64,000 nucleotides of DNA. It comes from Dolomedes plantarius (Eukaryota; Arthropoda; Arachnida; Araneae; Dolomedidae). Shown here in pieces: positions 50,161-62,326 of the stretch. Each line of letters starts with the position of its first letter. The first letter of the stretch is position 1. Where the stretch lies: the NCBI GenBank assembly GCA_907164885.2, contig OU015490.1:234660332-234724331 (forward strand). The letters are read 5' to 3'. Under the pieces are notes generated by a model, which made no database searches, had not been told where the DNA came from, and was given only the letters and a program-made list of their open reading frames with translations. The position numbers and the translations under genes were made by a program.

Positions 50161-52902
50161 ATGAACAAATCTAATGCCAAAATTGAAAATTTTCAAAGTG
50201 TAAAAATTAATGATTGTGATGTTCTAAATTATAAGGAGACATCAGGTATCCCCGATGATACGCTGAACACTCTGTTTAAAGAGCCCGGTGATGTTTTGGA
50301 CTCAAAGCCACCAGAACAAATACCTGAGGACTGGACCCAATTAGATAAAATTTTCAAAAATTTCGAACACATTTTTTTTCTAAAAACAATTACGATGTTG
50401 GCAAGATTAGATTAGAACTCCAAAAAATCGTTTTAACGTCAGCATTACCAGTATCACAGAGGCCATATCGTGCATCCCAAGTAGAAAATGCTGAAATTAA
50501 ACGACAAATAGATGAACTTTTAAAAGCAGATATTATAAAACCATCAAGTTCTCCATTTAGCGCACCTGTCACCCTCGCAAATAATAAAAAAAATGAGGGA
50601 AAAACTTGATTATGTATCGATTACAGGAAATTAAATGTTATAATGAAAACAGATTCAGTATCTATTACACGAATTGATGACCTTTTAGACCAATTAGCTC
50701 ATGCAAATTATTTAACCACTTTAGATTTGACCTCAGACTATTGGCAAATTGAAATGCACAAACTAGACACTGAAAAACTAGCATTTACGATTAATTTTGG
50801 ACTGTATGAGTGGAAAAGATTACCGTTTGGGTGGAAAAATGCACCTAGTGTCTTCCAAAGAGCAATACGCCAAATTCTAAATAAACATCAAATAAATTTT
50901 GCCCTTAACTACTTCGACGATATAATAATTTTCTCAAACACTTTTCTTGAACACATAGGACTTTTAGTAAAAGATTTCAAAATTTGTCAGCAGGAAAACA
51001 TTAAGTTAAATAAAGCTAAATGCAAATTTGCACAAAAAGAAATCAAATTCTTAGGTTATGAAATAACACAAGGAAAATGCTCCCCACATAATACAAACAT
51101 TGAAACTATTAGAAAATTATTATCTCCAAGAAATGTAAAATAATTGCAAAGATTTTTAGGCTCAATAAATGTTTACCAAAAATTTATACAAGACTATGCA
51201 AAATTAAGACTCCCCCTAATCAAATTGTTAAAAAAGGATGTAAAATCGGATTGGTCCCAAGAATGTCAAAATTCATAACTGAGATTAAAAGATGAGCTCA
51301 TTTCAAAACCAATTTTAACACTATTTAACTCAGATTATCGATGCCACCTTTTTGTAGACGCGAGTCAAGAAGCAGTTGCTGCTGTCTTAAAACAAAAACA
51401 TCCTGATGGTCAACTACACCCAATTTCTTTTCATTCCAGACAATTAAAGAAACATGAAAAAAACTATGCTATCACTGAACTTGAGTGTTTAGCGGTAATT
51501 GATTCAATTGATAAATACCATTGTTACTTACATGGGAAGAAATTCGCAATTCATTCGGATCATTCAGCCTTGCAATGGCTCAAAAATGTTAAAAATTTAA
51601 CTGGACGACTGTTTAGATGGTCTTTAAAACTCTCCATGTATGATTATGAGATAATACACATAAAAGGTAAATATAATTATGAAGCTGATATGCTATCAAG
51701 AAATCCTTTAAGCCACTTTGTATCCCAATATTGTTATTTTTTAAGCACAGATGAAATTATTCAAGGACAATTAAATGATAATGTAAACAATGTAAAGTAC
51801 AAAAAACATGATGGAGTTTTAACAGTGAAAAAGAAAAATCTAGTCAAAATTGTAGTTCCGCCATCATTAAGACTCAAATTAGTAACCTCTGCACATGAAA
51901 AACTTGGACATCCAGGTGTGAAAAAAATGTTACAGTTAATTTCCTTATTTACTATTGGCAAGGTATAATAATAGATATTGCAAATTTTGTTCGTTGTTGT
52001 GAAACATGTCAGAAAAACAAAAAATCAACAGAAAAAAAATTTGGCCTAATGGAGCAGGTGCCAGTTGCACATGAACCGTTTGACCTAATTTCAGTTGATA
52101 CCATTGGAGGTTTTAATTATTATATCTCGACAAAAAAATATCTTCATCTGGTGATTGATCATGCGACAAGATATATTTGGACTTTTCCTTCTAAAAGTGT
52201 GACAAGTGAGATATATACTAACTGCTTAAAGCCAATTTAAAAATTAAAGTTCCTAAACAAATATTAAGTGACAGAAATGCTACATTTACTTCCTCAAGGT
52301 TTAAAAAATTTCCAAAACACCACAATACGAAACAATTACTCACGTCAGCCCATAGGCATCAGTGTAACGGTAAAAAAGAAAGATGTAATCAAACTATTGT
52401 GTCAAAATTAAGATGTAAAGTAAATACTTCTTCGAAAAAAATTCCATGGACCAAAATTTTAGAGCAAGTAACTTCTGAATATAATAACGAACCCCGTAGT
52501 GTAACTGGATTCCCCCCGAATTACCTTTTATTTGGACATTTACCATATGACTCACCATTGCCTAAACCAACGTCATTAAATTTTCCGCCAGTTGAAGATG
52601 CAAGAAAGATTGCAGTACAAAGAACCATTTAGCACCATAAAATTAATAAACAGAGATATGATAGACATTTTGTACAGTCAAATTTTAAAATTGGTGACTT
52701 AGTGATGTACGAAGAATTTAAATACCCAAATTCAAGAAAATTAGACCCACCTTATTGAGGCCCTTATACAATTTTAATCCAACTTTCTAATGTTAATTTT
52801 GAAATTGATAAACCAAACCAATACACTGGGAAAAAGAGTGAAATTGTGTACTCAGCCAGATTAAGGCATTTTCATCCACATAATGAGTTTAAATTAAAAT
52901 AA
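50161..52902 (+). pseudogene. Pol remnant of element B (RT, RNase H, integrase)
   Basis: The reverse transcriptase region (about 50390-51170) has IDYRKLN, LPFGWKNAPSVFQ and the catalytic YFDD in NYFDDIIIFS. RNase H (about 51300-51700) has HLFVDAS, ITELECLAV and IHSDHSALQWL. Integrase (about 51870-52640) has the HHCC-type HEKLGHPG...CCETCQ, catalytic Asp in LISVDTIGG, a second in LSDRNATF and Glu in NGKKERCNQ. A GPYTIL motif near 52760 is the GPY/F-type module. I count at least five in-frame stops (about 50607, 51141, 51276, 52631 and 52757) and at least one frameshift near 51955, so it is not functional. Confidence 0.92.
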
Positions 52903-54596
52903 TTTTGTTTCATACACAATTTTCTTGGGGAGGGGGGGGGGGAATTAAGAAAAGATTTTGGTACGAATTACAAGTAAAAATTGAAATTATAAAATTATGA
53001 ATGTTAATGAGTAAAATAAATAATAAAACTGGAATTGATGATATTGTGAAATTAAGCTAGAATATGATTTGTATTGAATTTATTGGGCTTTAACAATTGT
53101 GTGTTTTGAATTGAAATTTAGTAACTAATGAAAAAACTTTGGCTAAACCTAATTTTTTGATTATTTTGAAATGTTTTGCTACCATTTTTGCAATGTTTTG
53201 TTTGTCTAATGTGCTGAACTGTGTTTACACTTTCCCGAATATGACCAAACTTCCTAACTCAGAGATCCATTTCTTAATTGATTTTACTTGTTGGGTGCCT
53301 AACACCTTTTTTTGAAACCTTGTGTGTTGTCTTAAATTAAAATTAATTAATAAAATACTTTTAAAAAAGTATCTTGGTTAAACTTTCTACCAGAGAACTA
53401 TTGTATGTGACGTTTTGGATCTTCTGAGCCAACAATCAAATGTGACAACAAATATTTTCTTACTTAGGCCATTGTTGTGGTTAAGACTGTGGGAAAATTC
53501 TGAACCTGCTCTCCTCTTATCCAACTATGCACAACTAATCAGAAAGTATAATGTGTTTTAACATAATGAATATATCATTGTGAATTTTTGAAATAAAAAG
53601 TGTCAATTATATTTATGTTTTGATTAGGGGGAATTGATATGTAGATAAATTGTAAAATTATTGTGAAATTTGTGTGTGTATCATAACTCGAGTATGAAAA
53701 AGCGCTTTCTTGTAGCCTAGGTTAAAATGAAATAATGTTATGTAAAAACAATGCTGAATATTAAGTATAAATTGAATTTATATGTTGAAAGAATCTGTAG
53801 AAGTTGAGTTTATAAGTTGATTTTGTAAAGTGATTTTGTAATATGATAAGTTGATAAAAATCTGTATTTTTCAGTTATTAATATGTGATGTCTCTGAGTT
53901 TTTACAGGGGCCACGCATGATGGTCGACCATGGTTTGTTTTTCATCATTAAGTTGCTTTCATTCATGGATACTTCATATTTCCATTGTGATTTTATGTAA
54001 ATAAATTAAATACATCTGTAACTGATTGAGACTGGAACTGTTTAAGATTGTGAGAGTGAGTGGACAGATTATAGGACTGTCAAATTATTCTCCACTCAGG
54101 ATCAGACTAAGCATCTGGTAAGGTATAGACTTATCTGTAAACTCTAATAACCGTCCAAGTAACCAGTGAAAATTGTGATTAATATTTTAGTGTGTTTATG
54201 TGATATATTTTTGTATGTTAAGTGAGATTTTCCAGATAATACTTCTATGTCTTTCCTATTGTTTCTACTAACCAATGATTACAAACATTTTTTTTCAAGA
54301 CTCAAGACCATTTCGATGTAAAACTGTTATGAATATGCACTGTATTTTTAAAAACCACTGCTCCAGGTCATCCTGAATAGATAGAAGAGTAATGTAGGGG
54401 TTTCAAAGGGAAAATTTAGGAATTAATTGATGGGTTTTGTTGGGAATTTGTTGACTAGGGACTGGAGCCCTACTCAGCATTTTCCAATGGGTTAATTTAG
54501 TTCTGGAATTACCTTGTTTCTGTCTTCTGTTGACGTGTCGCAGTGAATTCGCGACTCTTTGCATGCATGCCTTCAGAGGGACGGGGGGGGGGAAAT
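52903..54596 (+). other. 3' non-coding region of element B with polypurine tracts
   Basis: No env-like frame is seen. A G-rich tract lies near 52925-52943, and the presumed functional one at about 54579-54596 adjoins the 3' LTR. The last ~150 bases ('ctcagcattttccaatgggt', 'tgcatgccttcagagggacg') match, inverted, the sequence beside the left LTR of element A and, less fully, element C. Confidence 0.7.
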
Positions 54597-55137
54597 TGAC
54601 AAAACATAACTGAACTGTCAAAATATAGTTGATAAGTACGGGGAAAGGGGGCTTAAAATAATTAGAATCTAACAATCCATTGACAAAAGCGCGCGTATTT
54701 TTCTGTGGGGAAAATCATCTTTTAAAAGCGACTTTGAGCGGAAAGCGAATAATTCCAGGCGAGAGGATTTATTTTTAGAAATGTAAAGGTTTTGGGCGTG
54801 AAGTTAAAAATGCACTATCAGCAATATTGAGGGACCAGATGCTCAAGGATGAGATCTGCACATGCGCCGTGCAGCAGGAGCTCGGAGAAAATTAAGTTTT
54901 TGGAGGCAGATTGAGTAGGAATCTCATTGCTAGCGGATGCTCGAGGCTGTCGTGGTCGAGTAGATTATAAAATGGTGAAGCGCGGAAATCAACCTGGAGA
55001 GTGGTCAACTTACGAAGTTTAATAAAGACGGAGTTAATACGACTTGGATTATTTCTTTAAAAGGCCTACCACTCGCCTAATTCAACAATGGACTTGACTG
55101 CATAAAATTGATATTAGCACGGGAGCAAAGCAAGCTC

Positions 55138-55142
<5 letters not shown>
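54597..55142 (+). repeat. 3' LTR of element B
   Basis: It starts TGACAAAACATAAC and ends 'caagctccgtga' against (TA)n. It is close to the 5' LTR apart from the ~28-base segment and scattered substitutions. Confidence 0.88.

Positions 55143-55198
<56 letters not shown>
55143..55198. repeat. (TA)n between LTR elements B and C
   Basis: About 56 bases of TA separate the 3' LTR of B from the left LTR of C. Confidence 0.95.
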
Positions 55199-55202
<4 letters not shown>

Positions 55203-55672
55203 ACGGCTCTATCGCCGCACACCCATCTAAAACACTCTACTTACTCTAAATGCAGTCATCAAACAGTAGGCCGGTGGAAGAACTAATACTGAATTAACTT
55301 TTAAACACCTCTTTATTAATTAACATTAATCATATACCCAATTAATCCAGCTAAAACGCCATTTTCCATCATCTCACAGCCCACGCGACAGACGCGCGTC
55401 TTGACTCTATCAAAGATTTCCCCGAACTGCGTAATTTCTTTCTCTTCCGTTATATAAGTCACATAGGCGTAGGCTCTCTTTCAGAGCCCCCTTCAACATC
55501 CGATGATTATGTAAGATAACGCGCGTGCGAGCGATTCGATGGATCCTGAACTCTTTCGCTGCGAAACACAATCTACTTCCTGAATTGGAGACCACACTAG
55601 GACTTTAATAGAAAAATTACTGTTTAACGCTCATTAATATAATTAACTATAGCTTATGCTTTAATCATCACA
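55199..55672 (-). repeat. Left LTR of element C (3' LTR on the minus strand)
   Basis: 474 bp, TG...CA. 'ctctttattaattaaca' gives AATAAA on the minus strand. The 61-codon frame inside it is repeated in the other LTR and is non-coding. Confidence 0.93.
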
Positions 55673-58183
55673 ATTTCCCCCCCTTCGCCCTGAAGGCGTG
55701 CACACAAAGAGTAGCTAATTCTCTGCAGCAAGTCTCTAGAAAAGAAAAAAACAATTAGAATTAATTTCAATCACCAACTGAAAATTGGCGTGCAGGGCGG
55801 TACCTTCCCCACACAGCAACCCAGAGAAACGCAACAGCATTATTCCTAAAATTTTACTTCCTAAAATTTTAACCCTAACCTAAAATTAATCTCTACATGC
55901 GATTAGCTGGACCAAAATGAGGTGTTGTTACAGGATACATAAGTCTCCATTTGAGACATAATTTCACATAAAGAAAACATTAATCGTTACAACATCAGTT
56001 ATTCACATATCAACAATATAAAAAACACCTATAATAATCAAATGTAATGTAGAAGTCCACATCTGTTCCAGAAATTTTTTCTCAAAATAATACTATACTA
56101 TACAATTGCTTATGAGATCCACATTAATAAGTACACACAGAAGTAGCTCAAAAATAGAGTTTAAACAAGATAGCTCTTTTTTTTTTTAAACAACACACAA
56201 AGCTTAACCACATAAGTGGAGTCAAAGGGGTGTTAGGCACCCAAGAAAACAAAAAGGAAATGGATCTCTGACATTCACGCTATTATTACCATTATTATTT
56301 TTTAAATGAAAAACACATCGTAAAATATAAAAGAAAAAGTATTTGTTTTCAAATGTATTTAATCAAAATTAATCACCCTTCTAATTTCTTTACAATACTC
56401 AAAACAAATCACTTTCTCATTATATATTCTTATGTACTTTTCATAATCATTCAATAATCAACTAAAAACTCTAACCAATATGGGAATTGAAAGAAACATG
56501 TAAAACTGCTCATGCTTGTTCAAAACTTAAATCCTTCTCTTATTTGCTAAAATATGTTTAATAGCTCATATTTTGTTCAATATTACTTATACAATCCTAC
56601 CATTACAAAAATTAAAACATATCAAAATCCCTCACACTATATCTATAAAACAATACTACTATGATTTCCATACCTTATTTTAAAAAAAATCACATTTATC
56701 ATTATAACTTTATCATTACATAAAAACAATCCAAATATTTTATTAAAACGTAAATCAAAATAAAACACTTCAAAAATCTAAATTTTAAAACACAAAAATC
56801 ACATAATAAAAAAAGACAAAATGGACCATCACCAGCTCTGAAGAATATGCAGAATTTTCTTTTTCTTTTTCAAATGCTCAAAATCTGATAGTCTACATTG
56901 TCTCCCCCCCCCCCTCAAGACAACAAAAAGCTCGATTACATAATTTAGTTTCGTAGAATAACAATAATAAAACTTTTCTTGTGTCAAGTATTAATTAATC
57001 TTAAACATGAAGTAAATCTATCAAATCTCTCAATTTTCCAATCAAAATCCTACACATGAACAGCAAAATCTAATATAGTAGTCCAAAACTCCACTGAAAT
57101 TATAATGTTTAATGGAAGCCAATTGGGAAGTGCCGTCAAAAAAAGTTAAGTGCCCAAATCCATAGTTGTACCAAAGTGTTTCCTGCTCTTCAGTGAAACC
57201 TGGGTGGGTATCATCAGTATAAAGTATGGGTATATTGCTCCCGATATTAAACTGAATTTAGTTTAGACTCTGACGTCACCTCCAAATAACATTCTATTTT
57301 TACATCAAAACAAGCTAGCTATTAAGAACTTCAAAAATCATAGACCCATCTCAGTTACAATAGTTAAATCATAAATTTTTGGCTTACCTTTAGAAACTTT
57401 AATTTACTTTATAACTTTTTTTTAAAAATCAACATGCAAATTAATTAGAAAATAAAATTATCAGCTTTTATATTAAACTTCTTTTGGTGCTCCGGATAAT
57501 GTTTGATAACAGTAGTATCCACTTGTGATGATTCATATTCTTCAATGTTTTAAAACACGCACGACACAGAATTCCACGATGGTTTAATGCTGAATGTTGC
57601 CCGTCGAATTCACAAATAAATCACCACTGTATTGAAGACACAATAATTCACGCTGGTTGCACCGGATAATGAAATCATTTTTTCTGTCGGTCATCCCGAT
57701 GACTATATGCCGCATTAATTACGTTTTGTCTCGCTGAAAAATCTGGAAAATATAGTACACAGATATGAAGATCGGCATCTCACGGCACTCTATTGGAAAA
57801 ACTCCTTGTTGAACCAGGAGCAGAAAACAATCCCGATTACTCTTCAAATCGTACACTGTAGGAACCAAAATCAACCACCTCACAAGTGGCGGAACTCCTT
57901 TTTGAAGACGACGGAGATTTTACAACGAAAAAGCACTCATAATGTGAAGACGGCGATTGGCAGCAGTGGCTCTGGAACACGACAACAGCAAATGCAGAAC
58001 CATGACGATCTTTCAAGTCGAAAAAAAAATTTCTTTCCGAGGATATTTACTTTACAAGGCGCTGTCGCAGAGATGAGAGATGACGAAAAATGGGAAAATT
58101 AAATTTAAATTTTAAATTCCTATACCTAATTTTAAAAAGCAAGGGGATTGCGAGAACGCGTAGTCGAATCCCGCTCGACTCTT

Positions 58184-58653
58184 TGTCACGGCTCTATCGC
58201 CGCACACCCATCTAAAACACTCTACTTACTCTAAATACAGTCATCAAACAGTAGGCCGATGGAAGAACTAATACTGAATTAACTTTTAAACACCTCTTTA
58301 TTAATTAACGTTAATCATATACCCAATTAATCCAGCTAAAACGCCATTTTCCATCATCTCACAGTCCACGCGACAGACGCGCGTCTTGATTCTATCAAAG
58401 ATTTACCCGAACTGCGTAATTTCTTTCTCTTCCGTTATATAAGTCACATAGGCGTAGGCCCTCTTTCAGAGCCCCCTTCAACATCCGATGATTATGTAAG
58501 ATAACGCGCGTGCGAGCGATTCGATTGATCCTGAACTCTTTCGCTGCGAAACACAATCTACTTCCTGAATTGGAGACCACACTAGGACTTTAATAGAAAA
58601 ATTACTGTTTAACGCTCATTAATATAGTTAGCTATAGCTTAGGCTTTAATCAT

Positions 58654-58657
<4 letters not shown>
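58184..58657 (-). repeat. Right LTR of element C (5' LTR on the minus strand)
   Basis: 474 bp and about 98% identical to the left LTR by eye. It is followed directly by a (CA)n(TA)n run. Confidence 0.93.

Positions 58658-58730
<73 letters not shown>
58658..58730. repeat. (CA)n(TA)n microsatellite, right flank of element C
   Basis: CA repeats pass into TA repeats, directly beside the LTR end. Confidence 0.95.
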
Positions 58731-58732
<2 letters not shown>

Positions 58733-59743
58733 TCTGCAAACTTAATGCTTAAATACTGTATAATAATAAATAAGTGTACTTTTATGTTATCACGCTTGTG
58801 TGGGTGATCTATGGCCTAAACCATGAAACTTGATGATTAATATACGGCATCTTTTCGTTTTGGAATTTTTAAAAATTACAGCAAATTGCCATAAAAATAT
58901 TTACATTTCGGTATTCCATGGACTTCATACCAAGCAACTTACTTTATTCCGTTTCTACTGATTTCATGGTACCGTTTGGTGTTACTGAGAACTGTTTGTG
59001 TTGCACTGAATTACAGACAATTATAATTTTAGTGTTATATTTAATCAACATCTTTAAATATAAACGTGATAGCAATATTCAAATAATATTTATTGTTTTT
59101 GACAGTTTTGAAGTTTACCTAAAAGAAATTATGTATCTGAGATTCACTTCAGATATTAAACGTTTAAAATTCATATACGGAGTTAAAGAAAGGGTTTCCA
59201 TTTAGAATAATCGATTGACAGACGCTTGTTTTAATTTTATTTCTCTGTTTTGGAGTGCATCCTTTAACAGATAATATGGAAATGCTTATCTCGTATTCGA
59301 CCACTCGTTTCCGACGTGGTAAGTAAATCCATCTGCTTGAGTAAGAGAAGTAAACGGTCCATTCTGTTCTGCACTGCTGTTTATTGAAATTGCATCACCA
59401 AGAAAGAGGTTTTTCTTTTTTTCTTTTCATTGGCTGGGAGCTGAGCGTAGGTTCTTCTCCGGGAGAAGCTGCAAGTGTGTGACAACTGCGTCGCAAGTGT
59501 AGCATGCGATGCCCCGTATGCACCATAGGGGGTAGGTTCACGCTGCAACCGTTTGAAACATATTGGTCCCGTAATTTTGATCCGAGTCAAGTGACGAGAC
59601 CCGAACTCTTGTTCCTGCACCTCCAGAGGTAAGGTTTGGGAATTTGGAAGACATTGCTGCTACGACATACTTTTTTCCATGCACCAGACCAAGAAAGAGT
59701 AGTTTGATTGATTTGAAATTTGGTAGGCGAATTGCTTATCATA
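58731..59743. other. No gene seen
   Basis: The part from 59300 to 59700 is less AT-rich, but no motif or terminal repeat was identified. A 95-codon frame at 58918-59205 shows no known domain. Confidence 0.4.
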
Positions 59744-61161
59744 CGAGGGATGTTCCGAAAGTAAGTTTTGTCATTTTTTAAAAAGATAAGATGGTACACC
59801 AGATGAAACAAACAATAATCACCATAAGAATTCACACTCGTTGCTGGTTCAACGACGGAAGGAGCGTCAGCGGAGAAGGAATGACGCATGCGCAGAGCAC
59901 TGAAGAAGAGAGAGAAGCAGCAGGCCTGTGTGCCCGAGGTTATTCGAGTACAAATCACGATGTCAGACGGACGTGTACTGACAACGTGGTCGAAAGTGGA
60001 ATTGCGTGCTGTTATTCGGTATGAATGGGTACGTGGGCTAGTGTGCCCGTCATCCATGAACGCCTACAGACCGTGTATAGTGAAGAGGTCATATCTCGTC
60101 AAATGGTTGGTCGTTGGTGTTGCATTTTCAGTGAAAGAAGACAGATTGGGGAGGATGAAGGTCGAAGTCGGCGTCCCTCCACATCCACGAATGAAAACAA
60201 CACTGCTAGAGTACAGGACATAGTGTTAGCGGACAGGCGCATAACGGTGTCAGACGTGCCGTCCACACTGCGTATTGGTCGTGCTCAAGCCCATCGCAGG
60301 ATCCATGATGTGTTGGGTTACCGAAAAGTGTTTGCGAGATGGGTGCCGAGAAACCTGACCCCGGATCACAAGACTGCAAGAATGGGAATCAGCCTCGATC
60401 ACTTGATGCGGTACGCGTGAGAGGGAAATGAGTCCCTATTCAGAATCATCTCAAGCGATGAGGCATAGGTGCACCCCATTACCCCAGAAACCAAGGCCGC
60501 CTCCTTGACTTGGAAGCATCCCAGTTCACCAATGAGGAAAAAAAATCAAAGTGTCACCCTCCACACGAACACAGTGTTCTGGGCCACAATTAAACACTGG
60601 TACAAGGCCACAGTGTTCTGGGACGCGAAAGGCGTGATTCTCCTTGATTTCCTCCATCAAGGGACCAACATTGAGGTACGTTACTGCGAAACCCTCACCG
60701 AACTCAGGTCTGCCATTCGACGAAAGAGGCCAGGGCTCTTAGGTGAAGGTGTTGTGCTCTTGGACGACAACGCAAAACCACAGACCGCAAGGCTCACACA
60801 AGATCAGATTAGTCGCTTCGGATGGGAGAGATTGGATCACCCGGCCTACGGCCCCAATCTTGCCCTATCGGACTTTCACCTGTTCCCTGCATTGAAAGCC
60901 GCACTCTCGGGCGTCACTTCCGAAACAATTGTGAGGTGGAACAGGATGTGCGACAATTCCTTGCAACCCATGGCGCCGAACTTTATCAGAGTAGTTTCTT
61001 CAAACGGATTGCACGCTACGTCAAATGTCTCAATGTCGGTGGTGACTATGTAGAAAAATAGTGCAATGGGTATAGTTTGTGACGCCATGGTGTATTTGTT
61101 TTGGCAATAAAGTTTCCATGTGAAAAAGGAATGAAGAAACTTATTTTCGGAACATCCCTCG
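59744..61161 (+). mobile_element. mariner element with decayed transposase
   Basis: The left end is CGAGGGATGTTCCGAAAGTA and the right end, read inverted, is CGAGGGATGTTCCGAAAATA, about 26 bases of near-identical inverted repeat. TA flanks both ends (59742-59743 and 61162-61163). At 1418 bp it is close to full length. Confidence 0.94.
59960..61061 (+). pseudogene. mariner transposase (DD34D), inactivated
   Basis: The frame starts at ATG 59960 (MSDGRVLTTWSKVELRAVIR). A shift near 60030 leads to PVIHERLQTVYSEEVISRQM and RWVPRNLTPDHKTAR. The first catalytic region RIISSDEA is followed by a stop at 60466-60468 where Trp is usual, then VHPITPETK. The second Asp is in VLLDDNAKPQTA and the third in LALSDFHLFPALK. 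I count 34 residues between them, the mariner DD34D pattern. A second shift near 60905 leads to the usual end CLNVGGDYVEK and a stop at 61059-61061. It has two stops and two frameshifts. It belongs to the group related to the transposase domain of SETMAR. Confidence 0.9.
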
Positions 61162-61304
61162 TATCAAATGCAAATTATTAAAATCTTAGATGCATATACA
61201 AATAAGGTGCGCGTGAAGTATGGGTTGAAATATGGCTTGGAGGATGTAAAATAGGCCACAAAAAGCAAATCCCTAACAAAGAGATCTTAGAACCAAAAGT
61301 CTTA

Positions 61305-61445
61305 GGGCCTATTCACATAGAATACGTCAGCGTCAGCGTTAAATATTCCGTTGGCGTTGATGGTTATATGGGTCAATGATTGGCATATGATTGATTAAAT
61401 TTTTTTTTTTGCTCTGACGCTGACGGATTCTATGTGAACAGGCCC
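61305..61445. mobile_element. 141-bp MITE
   Basis: The left arm GGGCCTATTCACATAGAATA and the right arm, read inverted, GGGCCTGTTCACATAGAATC both continue into 'cgtcagcgtcag'. The arms are about 32 bases with two differences. TA lies on each side (61303-61304 and 61446-61447). The superfamily is unassigned. Confidence 0.85.
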
Positions 61446-61447
61446 TA

Positions 61448-61788
61448 ACCGCTCTTATAGATCCTCATGTCGCCTATATTGTCCTACGTTTTTCTTTGTT
61501 ATTTTTTCTGTGACCAACAAGTACCACTTCTTCCTAGACTCTCGATTTGTCCCCAATTTAGTGTATGTGGGATACGATTGCTCATAAATTTACTCCTATG
61601 TCATCATCTGCAGTCGCAACTGAAAAGTGCGAATGCGTTTAGAATTTGCATGGCACAGGCAGTCATCTTGAATCTTTAAGGCTTAGTGCGTCGTCGTGAG
61701 AAAACTGTTATATTTGCTAAAGGCGGACTCTAAAAACTGATTTTAATACGTTTCTTTTGACTTACATATCTGTAATTTCCATCATTTA
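61448..61788. other. No gene seen
   Basis: Nothing recognised. A 70-codon frame at 61467-61679 has no motif. Confidence 0.4.
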
Positions 61789-61790
61789 TA

Positions 61791-62326
61791 CAGAGAGTTT
61801 CAGAAGATTTAGCATCATCTGAGATATAAATATCTCAGCAACTATATTGGCTACTCTAATAAAACGGAAGAGGTTTATTGTTGAGTAATTATATATTTAT
61901 CAACCAAAATATGAAGGAGAAATACAAATGCATGTTGTTTCTATGAATTATTTTACAAATGCTCGACATGCGTGCCACTTGTGGCACGTCAAGACGGTAT
62001 TGTATTTCCTGCCAAACGTGCTGTAGCATGTCATTGGTAACAGTTCCCAAAGTGGTATTGAATCTTTGGTTGAGTTCCTCGACATTTGAAAGAAACGAGG
62101 GTACCTAAACCAGGTCTTTAATATTCCCTGAAAGGAAAAAAAAATCACAAGGCGTCAGGTCTGAAAAATGTGGCCATCCTTGAAAAAATAAAAGAATTTT
62201 AAGTAAAATATCGAAATAAAAATATGACGTGTTTCCAGACATGATATTAAATTATTAAATTATTTGAACAAGCATAGGCAAAGTTATTAGATCATAAAAT
62301 GATGTTAAACTTTCTGAAACCCCCTG
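61791..62326 (-). mobile_element. Deleted Tc1/mariner-superfamily element
   Basis: The left end CAGAGAGTTTCAGAAGATTT and the right end, read inverted, CAGGGGGTTTCAGAAAGTTT continue into 'a(g/a)catca'. TA precedes the left end (61789-61790). The right flank is 'tc', perhaps a decayed TA. At 536 bp, only the C-terminal coding part is left. Confidence 0.75.
61889..62172 (-). pseudogene. DDE transposase, C-terminal remnant
   Basis: The minus-strand frame reads WPHFSDLTPCDFFF, then NIKDLV, a stop and VPSFLSNVEELNQRFNTTL, followed by TVTNDMLQHVWQEIQYRLDV. The SPDLTPCDFFLWG...IKD and NDML..VW.E..YRLDV pattern is typical of the C-terminal part of a mariner-related transposase group common in arthropods. 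The catalytic residues upstream are deleted and one stop is present. Another frame, open from 62148, is a shadow. Confidence 0.78.

Larger units (their letters stand above)
49305..55142 (+). mobile_element. Ty3/gypsy-like LTR retrotransposon B, decayed
   Basis: LTRs lie at 49305-49821 and 54597-55142. After the 5' LTR, 'taaagccgtgcaggaaaatt' is in primer-site position and resembles the corresponding sites of A and C. Gag and protease are not readable. The pol remnant is at 50161-52902. A G-rich polypurine tract ('acggggggggggaaat') sits directly before the 3' LTR. Both outer edges touch (TA)n. At about 5.8 kb it has lost much of its 5' coding part. Confidence 0.88.
55199..58657 (-). mobile_element. 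Non-autonomous LTR element C
   Basis: Two 474-bp LTRs (55199-55672 and 58184-58657), both TGTCACGG...CATCACA, differ at about 11 positions by my count, so the insertion is fairly recent. Just inside the left LTR is 'atttcccccccttcgccctg', which on the minus strand is a polypurine tract, so the element reads on the minus strand. Just inside the right LTR the minus strand reads AAGAGTCGAGCGGGATTCGA, in primer-site position; its complement resembles a tRNA T-arm end. The 2.5-kb interior has no gag or pol. It is related to A and to the ends of B. Confidence 0.9.

Noticed and set aside
55410..55595. 61-codon frame found twice (also 58395-58580)
   Set aside because: The duplication is the LTR pair of element C. 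The frame is not conserved as protein.
57806..58102. 98-codon frame in element C as a retroelement protein
   Set aside because: It lies on the strand opposite to the element's inferred sense and shows no gag or pol motif.
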